From Cristatella mucedo (lineage: Eukaryota > Bryozoa > Phylactolaemata > Cristatellidae): DNA of 64,000 nt. Both the position numbers and the translations under genes were made by a program. This document shows positions 55,245 to 64,000 of the stretch, piece after piece. The first letter of the stretch is position 1. Every line of letters begins with the position of its first letter. The notes below the pieces were generated by a model. The model saw only the letters and a list, made by a program, of their open reading frames with translations, had not been told where the DNA came from and did not search any database. The stretch is from NCBI GenBank assembly GCA_009760855.2, contig WPIO01000123.1, positions 372,001 to 436,000 on the forward strand, read 5' to 3'.

Positions 55245-55300
55245 GCACGTCACGTGTACATCACGTGTACCTGTACGTGTATCGTGTACAACGTGCAAAG
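55245..55300. promoter_or_regulatory. CACGTG / CACGTGTAC cluster
   Basis: TCACGTGTACATCACGTGTA is followed by CCTGTACGTGTATCGTGTAC and AACGTG, giving two perfect CACGTG E-boxes and several half-sites within about 50 bases. It could be a bHLH-factor cluster or a small tandem repeat. Confidence 0.4.
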
Positions 55301-55349
55301 TTAAAGCTCACGGCAACCGTGAGCTAAGGTCACTATTCGATCGCGGTTC

Positions 55350-55435
55350 CCTGTGCAGCAAATGTAAAGCGCCTAGAAAGAGATTGAGTTGTCTGATGGC
55401 ACTTTATCGAGTGTATTATCGTTATTAATATTATT
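55350..55435 (+). mobile_element. LINE-B tail
   Basis: GCAGCAAATGTAAAGCGCCT, AGAAAGAGATTGAGTTGTCT and an ATT-rich end. Confidence 0.7.
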
Positions 55436-55749
55436 GTCATCGTAGCGTGCAGAACGAACTGCACATGTCCGTAAGTGACTTCCTTCAAGAGTTTGAAAGT
55501 CGCCGAGGCTCATTCAGGAAATCTTCGTCTTAGGCTCCGAGGTGAGCCACGGTAGCAGCGACGTTCGGCAATGCCGTCGAGGTGACTTTGGCTTTGGCAC
55601 TGGAGCGGGCGGCCCAGGAAACGGTGGCTGCAGCTTCAACGGCATTATTAACACGCCAATGAAATGCTTAAAGTCAGTATTAACTGTTGCTACATCGGTG
55701 ATTGAGTGGCAAGACTTTGCAGGCCGTACATCTTACAAACATTTGGCTA

Positions 55750-55832
55750 GTCTTTGCGGCAAATGTTAAGTGCCTAGAAAGAGATCGAGTTCTCTGAGGG
55801 CGCTATAGCAAATGTATTTTTATAATTATTAT
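55750..55832 (+). mobile_element. LINE-B tail
   Basis: GCGGCAAATGTTAAGTGCCT, AGAAAGAGATCGAGTTCTCT, GAGGGCGCTATAGCAAATG and an AT-rich end. Confidence 0.7.
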
Positions 55833-55989
55833 TGTCTGTTTCTCTGGTTAATCTTTCACTCAATTGTGCCGCCAAAAACGCGATTCTGTGCTCTTGGAGT
55901 GTCTGCATGTTGAATTCGCTCAATTTATTTTATAACGCGTGCTTTGCTGCTAATGTATTCCCGAATCAATTTCAAAAGGTCAAAATCAA

Positions 55990-56200
55990 ATACTTTTTCA
56001 TAATGGCATTTCACCACGATTTCGAACAAAGCTGTGTGTCATCCGCATGGAAATCAGAGCCTAGACGGTGCTTAGCCATCACATCGGTAGAAGTGAGAGA
56101 AAAATTACTAAAAAGAAGTGAACCAAGCATCCAGCCCTGCTGTACTCCGTGTTTCAGTTACTCCTCAGATGACTATTACATGCAAAAGCATGTCGTTGTT
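55990..56200 (-). mobile_element. old LINE-B-like RT fragment, minus strand
   Basis: The reverse complement encodes HGVQQGWMLGSLLFS and, further on, MAKHRLGSDFHADDTQL, diverged forms of YGVPQGSVLGPVLF and IAKHNLGFHFYADDTQL. Confidence 0.6.
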
Positions 56201-56312
56201 GAAATAGACCGCACCCGTCGTCGTTAGGAGATGTTTCTTGATACGTTTTAATTAGATGAACGCATGGCTAGTAGAAATAAAATGAATGGCATGTAGCCTA
56301 GGGCTCGATCGA

Positions 56313-56322
56313 ATGACGTCAT
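56313..56322. promoter_or_regulatory. CRE-like palindrome ATGACGTCAT
   Basis: The decamer is identical to that at 10799-10808 and lies about 150 bp left of viral island V3. The function is unknown; a CREB/ATF-type site is possible. Confidence 0.35.
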
Positions 56323-56473
56323 CAATTAAGCAAATCGTCCTCGATAAACGATCTCGCTTCAGCTCGATCGTTTCTCGTCGTCCAATTTTTTTACTGGCTG
56401 CCTTCACTCTCGAGACCCTATTCTCCATACCGTTCATTTTATATCTACTAAGAGTTGTTTAGGTTGATGTGAC

Positions 56474-56481
56474 TATATAAG
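56474..56481 (+). promoter_or_regulatory. TATA-box-like TATATAAG upstream of polB
   Basis: GACTATATAAGAG lies 64-71 bases before the first ATG (56545) of the polymerase gene. That distance fits a conventional TATA box plus short leader. Confidence 0.4.
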
Positions 56482-56544
56482 AGTAAACAATAATTGCAAT
56501 TAGTTAAATATGAAATTAAATAAATTTTTTCTATCTTTATATTC

Positions 56545-59500
56545 ATGTCTCAAAACATTGATAACTTTATGCGACGGGAGGATGAGAAATTTAGAGATCA
56601 TACGAAACGTATTAGAGACGATGTAAGAAATCGTACAGGTCTTGTTCCAAAATATCCTTTCTCAAAAAACAGTGTAGATGCATTGATTGCAATTCTACGA
56701 TCACCAACAACTATAAAACTAGATACTCTTATTGCTAAGAAAACCACTTAACCAAAAAGTGGATGGTCTTTCGATAAAGAGTCAGAGAGGCAAATGAAGA
56801 TACAGGAAACAGGCTGGTTTTTAGGAAAATCTTCTTACGGTAAATCCTTAGATTATGAATATATTGGACTAGATAACAACGTAATTGATTTTGATGTGAC
56901 ATATGATAAGATTGGAGCAGAACTTAAATTAGTTACTAAAGAATAACTTAAAAATAAGAGCGACTTAAAAATGACCCTTGTTATTTCACCTATTTTAGCT
57001 TCAGAAAGTGGTGCCTAAAATTACCAACCATTTGCAGGAATAACTGATTCAGAAATAAATAAAGTTTCAGATATTGATAGAATAGTTAGAACACAATTTT
57101 CAGCTTTTAAAAAGAAAGTACAAGAATGGTTAGAAAGAGGTTCCAATTGGATTATAGTTGGAGTTAATGATATTTCTGCAAAGTTTTCTTATTTTCGTCA
57201 TAAATTCGGGGGTAGTTACTTACCATTGCCAGAAGGATTAGAAAAGAATAGATCAAAAAATAATATAAAGAATGAATCAGATAATCTTTGTGCTTTATGG
57301 TGTGTGTTAAGGTTTCTCCACTGGAGAGATAATCATCCAGAATTTATTGCTGATTTAAAAGAAGTATTACATGAGAAATATTCACAGTATCTAAAGAGAA
57401 TAGACGGTTTGTTCATCGTTAAGGAGAATTATCCTTCAAACGTATTAAATGTTGTTGATATTCCTCATTTAGCTGAATTATTTGATATAACTATTAATGT
57501 TTACGAACATGATAATAAAATTCTTACTCCACGTATAGTAGTTGATGAAGAGAAAGAGAGACATTTATATTTTCTGTCGTATAGCACTCCAAATAAAAAC
57601 AATTTTCATTATGTAATTATTACAAAATTCAATGGTCTGTGTAGAAGCAGCAAAGGATATGGAACACAGCTTACTTGTAGAAGATGTTTGTATCGATTTT
57701 ACTCTAAAGATAAACTAGAATCACACATTGATGCTTGCAAACGTGGAAATGATTGTAAATCTAGAATAAGAATGCCAAGTGCAGATAGTAAAAAAAGAGA
57801 TAAATGTTATTTTAGAGATTAGGCTAAAACGTTATCGTGTCTATGTCATTTAGAGATTATGCAGACTTTGAATGTTTACTTACAAGCGTTAGAAAACAGA
57901 TAAAGAAGATCCTGCAACCCCACAAGGTACTTTTCCAAAGCATATTCCTTATTCATCTGCTTATACTATCATTGATTATAAAGGAAAGCAAAGAACATTT
58001 AAATTATTCAGCGGTTAAAATAATTTTAGAGATCTATAAAAAAGTTTGTTAAAAGAAGTTGAAAAAATAAAAAATGAAATGAAATCTATTCTTGATAAAT
58101 ATGAAAAGTTTGATTAAATTAATTTTAAGGAAGAAGACCAACAAAATTTAAGAATGCAACTGTTTGTCATATTTGCGATTATGATTTAGATGGAGACAAA
58201 GTTTTAGATCATTGTCGTTTAACAGGAAAGTATAGGGGTGCTGCAAATAATGCTTGCAACTTAAATCTCAGCATTAATCCTAAGAAGTTTAAAGTTCCAG
58301 TATTTACTCACAACTTAAAAGGTTACGAATCACATTTATTAGTACAAGAGTTTCAAGATTTAAAACTAGATAATAAAAGTCATTGCCAATAACATGAAGA
58401 AATATATAAACACTGAAATTTGTTCACTTAGTTTTAAAGACTCTTTACAAATGTTGCAAAAAGGCTTGGCAGATCTTGTAAATAATGTTGTTAAATCAGG
58501 AAAACCATTAGAACAAACAAAAATTACTTTTCAATGTTGGATGATAATGAATTCGATCTATTAAAAGAAAAAGGTATATTACCCTATGAGTATAAAGACT
58601 CATTTTCGAGACTAGATGAAAAGTCACTACCCACAATTAAAATTATTTATAGCACATTAAATGAGACAAACATAGATGAAAAAGATTATGATCGCGTTAA
58701 GAAAGTTTGGGTATTGATAAAAAAAAAATAGATCAAAACACAGAGATACATTAGGAAAGTACAGCGATATTTATTTAACTATGGATATCCTTCTACTTGC
58801 AGATGTATTTCAACGTTTTAGACATTTGTCAAAGAAAATTGATGGTTTAGATCCTGCCAATTTCCTTACAGCACCAGGTTTAACTTGGTGTGCAGGTTTG
58901 AGGTTTTCAAAGGTTAAACTAGATTTTTTAACAAACTTTGAATATTTTGACTTATTTGAAAGTGCAATAAGAGGAGGAATAACACAAGCATCATGTAGAT
59001 ATATCAAAGCAAACAATGAAATGGCTTCTAATTATGATAGTACTAAAGAAAGGAGTTGGTTACTTTATGTCTATGCAAATTCATTATATGCTACAGCAAT
59101 GACACAACCACCTCCAATATCTAATTTCAAGTTTTTAGATAGTAAACGAATAAAGAAGATTACAGCTAAGAAGATTTTATCATTAGAAGAAGATGCTGAA
59201 ACTAGTTATGCTTTTGAAGTAGATTTGCACTGTCCAGAAGAATTACATGACACTTACTCTGATTATCCTATTTTACCAATTAGAAGAAAAGTAGGCGTTG
59301 AAGAATACTCTGAGAATCAAAGAAAAACGTTATTAAGGGATGATAAGAAGAAAATAGATGATTGCGAAACTAAAGTTGAAAAACTGATTGTTGATCTAGA
59401 ACCAAGAGTTAAATATGTTATCCATTATATAAATCTACAACTTGCAATTGAAAGAGGATGTGTATTGACGAAGATACATTGAGCAATGAGTTTCACACAA

Positions 59501-60543
59501 AGTACTTGGTTGAAAGGATATATAACTAACAATATTAATATGAAAAAAGTAGCACAGGATGAGTTTGAAATAGAATATTATAAACTAAAAAACAATGCAT
59601 TATTTGGAAAGACAATGGAAAATGCTAGAGAACGAGTAAACATTGAATCGTTCGATCTTAAATATGATAAGGATGTTGTAGTTTCAGATAAAAGAGTACT
59701 GAGTGCAAGATTTAAAGACAGAAGATTGTTTAATCAAGATTTAGTTGGAATTGAAACAACGAAAGCAGAGATCTGTCTTGCTAAGTCTATTTATTTATTT
59801 TTTACAATTCTAGATATTTCAAAACTAATAATTCAAGATTTCTATTATAACACAATGAAAGATTATTATAATGATAAAGTAGCACTTGCTTATACTGACA
59901 CTGATTCTTTGGTAATGCAAATAAATACTGATAATGTTTATAGAGATTTTGAATATTATTTAGATTACCCAGATTTGTCTGGTTATCATAAGAATCAAGA
60001 TATATGGAAAGTAGAAGGAGCTGAAAAGATTATACCTGCTAATAAGGGAAGTTAAGGTAATTCAATGATGAAATATGTGAAAAATATTCAGTAGATCCCA
60101 AAACAAAAGATTTCATTAGAGATGAGAAAAATGATATGATTAAAAAATCAATTGTACTTGATAAGGGCGTTTTCTTAAGACCAAAACTCTATTCAATGCA
60201 AATAGCTATCAAGAAAGATAAAGAAATATAAGTTAAATCTGCAGTTAAAAAAGCAAAAGGAACAAAGAAGGATGTGGTAAAAAAGTGTTTGATTCATTCC
60301 GATTATGTTGGTTGTGTTAAAACTGGATATGATGCATATTGCAATCAATCAAGATTTCAATCTAGAAACCATCAAATTTTTACTATAACACAATCTAAAA
60401 AAGTACTATCAGCATTTGACTCAAAACGATATTGGTTAGACTGTGGAGTTCATAGTTACTCCTAAGGTCACTATAGGATTAAAGAGTCTGCAGGTCATTG
60501 TAAAACTTGTAACATTAGTATAGATGCCAAAAAGAAAGATTGA
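56545..60543 (+). pseudogene. polB: V3 protein-primed family B DNA polymerase (Polinton/adintovirus type), decayed
   Basis: About 1,330 codons, a normal length for Polinton polymerases. The N-terminal domain covers 56545-57822, with SYLPLPEGL, LCALWCVLRFLHW near 57291 and the zinc-like CRRCLYRF-x12-H-x3-C. Exonuclease motif I YADFEC is at 57858-57875. A Cys/His motif with LDHCRLTGKYRGAANNACNL and the HNLKGYESHL exonuclease II follow near 58200-58340. PYEYKDSF and MDILLLADVF lead to polymerase motif A. Palm motifs include KLKNNALFGKTMENAR near 59580 and motif C YTDTDS at 59891-59908. The C-terminus is KRYWLDCGV, then GHYRI. Motif A reads YANSLY where the family has DANNLY: codon 59072-59074 is TAT, so a catalytic Asp is lost. 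At least five frame changes (about 57830, 57905, 58010-58150, 58740, 60060) and stops at 56749, 56944, 57016, 59480, 60053, 60229 and 60463 make it a pseudogene. The end overlaps the next gene by 20 bases. Confidence 0.9.
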
Positions 60544-60901
60544 AAATACGAAACCATTACCAGTAAATAGAGTTAGATTTGCAGACAAGAAGAAAAAGGA
60601 AGATAATAAAAAACTAGTTTCTATAGAGGAAGAAATAGAACTATACGAGTCAATGGAGAAATTAAATGTATATTACCAAAAATATGTTCACTATTATAGG
60701 ATGGATCCCAAAGAAGGTTCTCAAGTTTCTGAAATCGATACTACCAGTTCTGATAGTGAATCTGAATATTCAGAAGACTCAATCGACGATCCTGATTATG
60801 AAATGGAAACAGAAATGCAATCTGAATCTTACACCTCTGAGGAGTCTTCATACATTGATACTGAATCAGAATCAGAAGAGGTAGAGGTAGATCTAGAATA
60901 A
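60524..60901 (+). CDS. V3 acidic, serine-rich protein
   Basis: This is the longest intact frame downstream of polB (125 codons). ATG 60524 directly follows TATAG and overlaps the end of polB. The first half is basic (MPKRKIENTKPLP, FADKKKKEDNKK), followed by a helix. The second half is very acidic, with SDSESEYSEDSIDDPDYEME and SESEEVEVDLE at the end. The profile resembles disordered regulatory or DNA-mimic proteins, but no family is recognised. Conservation of a single frame in a decayed neighbourhood may be chance or a younger state. Confidence 0.55.
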   Translation: MPKRKIENTKPLPVNRVRFADKKKKEDNKKLVSIEEEIELYESMEKLNVYYQKYVHYYRMDPKEGSQVSEIDTTSSDSESEYSEDSIDDPDYEMETEMQSESYTSEESSYIDTESESEEVEVDLE

Positions 60902-61021
60902 CTTCTATTTGGTAAACAATATGAATCTGAAGATGAAGAGATTTAATTTCAATTAAATACAATTTTATTTTCATATATAGAAAACGTCTCAAGAATTTTA
61001 AGTTGTGAACTATCTAGAGAA

Positions 61022-61285
61022 ATGGCAGTAAAAATCTGTCTTCACAAACTTAAAGGTTAGGATCAACGTATACATGAACATTCACTAAACAAACTCATTC
61101 CAGATATTGATAGTTCTTATGTTAGTATTCTTATAGATATATGTGATACATGTGATAAACTAATGGAGAGTCGTAGTAAGATAAATGAAATGCTCGAGGA
61201 AACAAATAAAAAATCTAAAACACCAAAAAAAACAGGAGTATTGATTATATTAGTTTATATCAAATATTTTATAAGTAATATATAA
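61022..61285 (+). pseudogene. V3 small protein with early stop
   Basis: ATG 61022 follows TCTAGAGAA. The frame MAVKICLHKLKG is broken by a TAG at codon 13, then stays open with LIPDIDSSYVSILIDICDTC, a basic segment (SKTPKK) and a hydrophobic end (GVLIILVYIKYFI) to TAA at 61283-61285. A C-terminal membrane anchor is likely. Its stop overlaps the TATATAAG motif of the next gene. Function unknown. Confidence 0.45.
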
Positions 61286-61286
61286 G
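61279..61286 (+). promoter_or_regulatory. start-proximal TATATAAG motif
   Basis: TATATAAG touches ATG 61287 and includes the stop codon of the preceding gene. Confidence 0.45.
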
Positions 61287-61538
61287 ATGGATGAAAGAAT
61301 ATCAAGAATTATATGCTGTAAAATTTCAAAGAGGACTACTTATCATCTTTTTAATCAGAGATTTAATCCTGCTGAATATAATATGAAAAAGAAACTATAT
61401 TTATATATTGCTATGCTACCTGAATCAGCAATTGCAGAGTTAATTGAAGTTTGTGATCTTCATAATAAAATAGAAAAATGTGATAAAATGTTCACAAAAA
61501 TGGTATCAGGAAATTTCAATACATATTATAAGTTTTAA
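61287..61538 (+). CDS. V3 small protein of unknown function
   Basis: Intact 83-codon frame beginning MDERISRIICCKISKRTTYH and ending FNTYYKF. A central segment KLYLYIAMLPESAIAELIEV is helical and partly hydrophobic. Two bases separate it from the preceding gene. No family recognised. AT-rich codon use matches the neighbouring viral genes. Confidence 0.45.
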   Translation: MDERISRIICCKISKRTTYHLFNQRFNPAEYNMKKKLYLYIAMLPESAIAELIEVCDLHNKIEKCDKMFTKMVSGNFNTYYKF

Positions 61539-61585
61539 TTCATTTTCTTTTTAATCCGGGTACATGTAATTTTTTTATTATTATA

Positions 61586-62073
61586 TAGGAAAACTGCAGA
61601 TGTTTCTGATACAGCTCTAGCAACTAGTGCAATAGCATTGAAATCTTATGTTGATTATTTTGTTAAATCTAGAATGACGTCTTACTGATGAACTATCACT
61701 TGATTCAGATATTTCAAATATGATTGATACATCAGTTCAGAAATTCTATATAGATGAAATAGATACTGAAGCACAAAGGATTATTAGTGCTGGTCAAAAT
61801 GATGCTCTATCAACTCTAGAGTCAAAAGTTAAATCTAAAGTTGATGCTCTCCTAGATGATCCTACGGAAATTGCAGGTTATACGACTTGGATTGCATCAC
61901 AAGCTCCAACACTCTCAACAGCTATCTCTGGAGTATTTGGAATTAAACCTGATATCTCTGGTATTGTTAAAGATGAGTCTTATGCAGTTCTACCAAGTAT
62001 TAGTGATAATAAGAGTGCAAAACAAAAAGCTGCTGAGGCAGCACTAGCACAGCCTGATCCAAGCACTGTTTAA
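61586..62073 (+). pseudogene. V3 fibre-like fragment
   Basis: TATATAGG precedes a frame with TADVSDTALATSAIALKSYV, which carries the K-S-Y-V-D signature seen in the V1 fibre. A frame change near 61685 leads into an open frame with DSDISNMIDTSVQKFYIDEI, a helical part and a small/aliphatic C-terminus (PTLSTAISGVFGIKPDISGI), ending QPDPSTV at TAA 62071-62073. The collar-type signature supports a fibre or tail-spike relation, but only one module is left. No ATG is seen right after the motif, so the start may be mutated. Confidence 0.45.
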
Positions 62074-62092
62074 TTAATTTAAAGAAAAAAAA

Positions 62093-62100
62093 TATATAGA
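62093..62100 (+). promoter_or_regulatory. start-proximal TATATAGA motif
   Basis: TATATAGA lies two bases before ATG 62103. Confidence 0.5.
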
Positions 62101-62102
62101 AA

Positions 62103-62473
62103 ATGAATATTGAGACAAGAAGTAAAGACTGTCTTGAAGAAGCACAAGGACAACAGCATTCAAACTTTAAAATCTGTTTTTATCCTATGGGTAGAATTGA
62201 AGACATTAGATCAATTTTTTTAAATGCTGTAAAACTAGTATTAGCATATACAGCACTTAGAATTAATCACTCTGAACCAGAAATAGCAAATATATCCGTT
62301 TAAGTTAGAGATGGTTCAATCTTTGAAGAGTTACTTAAAGACTTCAAAGTAGAAAAAATAAATAGCATTAAGTCTGAAGCTTACTCTAAAAAAATAGAAC
62401 TAAACAAATGATCGATGCAGGAAAGAGTTTTGGTACACCTGAAGAGTTGATTAAAGAGACTATGGATTGGTAG
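62103..62473 (+). pseudogene. V3 small protein of unknown function, decayed
   Basis: The frame starts MNIETRSKDCLEEAQGQQHS and includes LNAVKLVLAYTALRINHS. A stop lies at 62301-62303. After a change of frame in an A7 run near 62390 it continues with GTPEELIKETMDW and TAG at 62471-62473. Two bases separate it from the end of the convergent minus-strand gene. I do not recognise a family. Confidence 0.4.
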
Positions 62474-62475
62474 AT

Positions 62476-63330
62476 TTAAATAGCTACATCGGAAGATATA
62501 AAATGAATATCATCTTCAGGTGCTCCATCTGGATCTTCAGGTATACCACCCCATTCAAAAAATTCATAAACTTCATTATCAGAAGTTACTGTTTTACCTG
62601 ACAACCATGACGCAAGTTCAAAACAATTTTCATATTTAGCAAGGTGAAAAGAAAAGGATTTTTTAAAAAGTTATTCCATTTACTAATATAATTTCAATAT
62701 AATCCAAAGCAGTTGGAGTTGAAATTGTATTAAAATTTAAAACAGGATAAATAAGATTAAATGCAATTGTCTATGATAAAATGTAATCAAACACACTAAA
62801 ATTAGATATAGACTCACTTAATAGTAACATATCATTATTCTCAAAACCATAATGTTTAATACCAATAAAACTAGATAGATACAGATTTTTTGAATACAGT
62901 TTGTGAATATATTTAAGAAATATAATATCACCATTTGATTTTTTATATTAATAGAAATACCAACTACAGCAAATTTATAATTTACTTTTTTTCTGTTATC
63001 ATCTCTTTATAAAAATGATCTGTCGACATAACTTATTTTGTAGACTGTATATTTAATGTTGTCACCAATAGAACTAACATTTTCTACAATTGCATTTTAA
63101 ATATCTTTAATTTTTATTTCTATTATTGAGTATACTAGTTTTATTATTTTTATATCTGATAGCTTTGCTAAAAGTTGTTGGCCATTAGTAGAAGAATATG
63201 ATTGTGTTGGTTTTCCAATATTACTTATACTATTTGCAGTTAAATTACCCCAGTATCCAATAAAACCAACATTGTTAATAAGTGTTCTAACAAATGGTAT
63301 ATTACGGCATTTCAAATAAAAATGATCCAT
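62476..63330 (-). pseudogene. V3 minus-strand protein of unknown function, decayed
   Basis: Open minus-strand segments follow each other: MDHFYLKCRNIPFVRTLINN and GFIGYWGNLTANSISNIGKP, KLVYSIIEIKIKDI, then GDNIKYTVYKISYVDRSF. After a frame change near 62945 come KLYSKNLYLSSFIGIKHYGF and TISTPTALDYIEIIL, and finally LAKYENCFELASWLSGKTVT with an acidic end. Stops lie near 63098, 63010, 62776 and 62665. About 285 codons. Beta-rich, with no cysteine motifs; a virion protein such as a penton is possible but not supported by any motif I recognise. It may extend slightly upstream of 63330. Confidence 0.45.
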
Positions 63331-63423
63331 GCATTTATTTGCAAGTAAAACTAATTCATAGTTCTAAGGAACCTATTTCAATCAGACGTAAACATCAAGA
63401 TTTAACAGGTATTATATTCTTAC

Positions 63424-64000
63424 TAATACTCAAATAAAAAGAATAGAAAAAGTAAAGTAAAAGGTATTGCATTGCAATTAAATATTTCTCTTAAGCAATT
63501 GAAAGAAAATCGAAGACAAGGTTCAGGTATCGTAGATATAATAAGAAAGTTATCAGGTGGAAGAGAATTTCATCTTCGTCTTCCAAAGGGTGTCCAATCA
63601 GAAAATGTTCCTGGAGGCTCGTTCAATAATACATGTGCTTACTCACATGTAGGGCCAGGTACGCAATTCAAAAAAAGAACGAATCAAGGATACACCGGTG
63701 TAAATGATTTGGTTTCACGTGCTTTAATCCATGACCATGATAATACAGAAACAAGTAATTTACCGGAACCAAAACTAGCAGAAATAAGAAACTTAACAGA
63801 CCTTGTTCTTGCAAAAAGTGCTGCACGTATTGCTTTAGATCCCAAACAACTGGCTTACGTTAGAGAAGATGCTAAAACAGTTGTCGCAATTATTAGTGCA
63901 AAGGCTAAGCTTGGTCTTGGCATTGGTGCTTCTATCTCAAATAGCAAGTTCACAATGGAATTCTTAAAAGATAAGGTATCTAATCAGTCAAGTATTACTA
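63424..64000 (+). CDS. V3 parvovirus-type phospholipase A2 domain protein (cut by window end)
   Basis: An ATG-less but uninterrupted frame reaches the window edge. It has a basic start (RKSKVKG), then GGREFHLRLPKGVQSENVPG, GSFNNTCAYSHVGPGTQF and NQGYTGVNDLVSRALIHDHD. This is the order of the VP1u-like phospholipase A2: the GPG calcium loop (63652-63660) and the catalytic His-Asp pair (63730-63735). A helical segment follows with LAKSAARIALDPKQLAYVRE and a Gly-rich stretch LGLGIGAS. Similar domains are known from parvovirus capsids and from adintovirus/Polinton proteins, where they help membranes open during entry. The Asp that normally follows GxN is present, but LD is changed to LV. The lack of a start suggests a lost 5' end or another frame break. 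Confidence 0.7.

Larger units (their letters stand above)
54230..55345. other. unique GC-richer stretch with two motif clusters
   Basis: No gene is supported. It contains a degenerate GAACGAC/TTCGTT repeat cluster (54870-54995) and a CACGTGTAC cluster (55245-55300), listed separately. Confidence 0.4.

Noticed and set aside
56252-56437. 61-codon basic minus-strand frame next to V3
   Set aside because: No motif. It lies between LINE debris and the viral edge and is not conserved elsewhere in the window.

Overview
The window looks like a repeat-rich invertebrate metazoan nuclear locus. Decayed CR1/L2-type LINEs, two tRNA-like SINE families, rare coding exons with eukaryotic signals and no bacterial features point that way; I cannot name the species. 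No intact autonomous gene with a recognised function is present. Most of the 64 kb is dead transposon sequence.

Two LINE families dominate. LINE-A ends in a hairpin and an (ACATT)n tail; its best copy spans about 300-3630. LINE-B ends in a nested stem-loop and an (ATT)n tail; its best copies are 23905-26128, 31400-34600 and 43895-45960. Dozens of 5'-truncated copies lie in both orientations and are often nested. SINE-1 has four copies. SINE-2 has three, and its 3' end resembles the LINE-B tail. Smaller repeats include a degenerate array of roughly 175 bp units (14855-15810, with relatives at 6460-6900 and 8935-9608), a 1 kb direct duplication (8565-9608 and 14315-15348) and several two-copy elements.

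The most interesting content is three AT-rich islands of decayed viral genes of the Polinton/Maverick/adintovirus type. V1 (about 10850-14278) carries a membrane protein, a retroviral-like integrase, a CxxC zinc protein, a fibre-like protein with collar repeats and a YqaJ/lambda-exonuclease-type nuclease. V2 (about 19771-22734) carries two paralogous virion-type proteins, a basic coiled-coil protein and a likely double jelly-roll major capsid protein. V3 (about 56470 to the window end) carries a protein-primed family B DNA polymerase (56545-60543), an acidic protein, several small proteins, a second fibre-like fragment, a minus-strand protein and a parvovirus-type phospholipase A2 domain cut by the window end. 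The gene sets are complementary, neighbouring genes abut or overlap by a few bases, and at least seven start codons follow a TATA(T)AG motif by 0-6 bases. All the larger viral genes carry frameshifts or stops, so these are fossils. I saw no terminal inverted repeats, packaging ATPase or maturation protease.

A probable host gene on the minus strand (10729-10017) encodes an acidic N-terminus and a 20-residue repeat made by a 60 bp coding minisatellite. A LINE-A fragment splits it. Two further possible host exons (38371-38627 plus, 51239-51459 minus) encode membrane segments next to splice-like signals.
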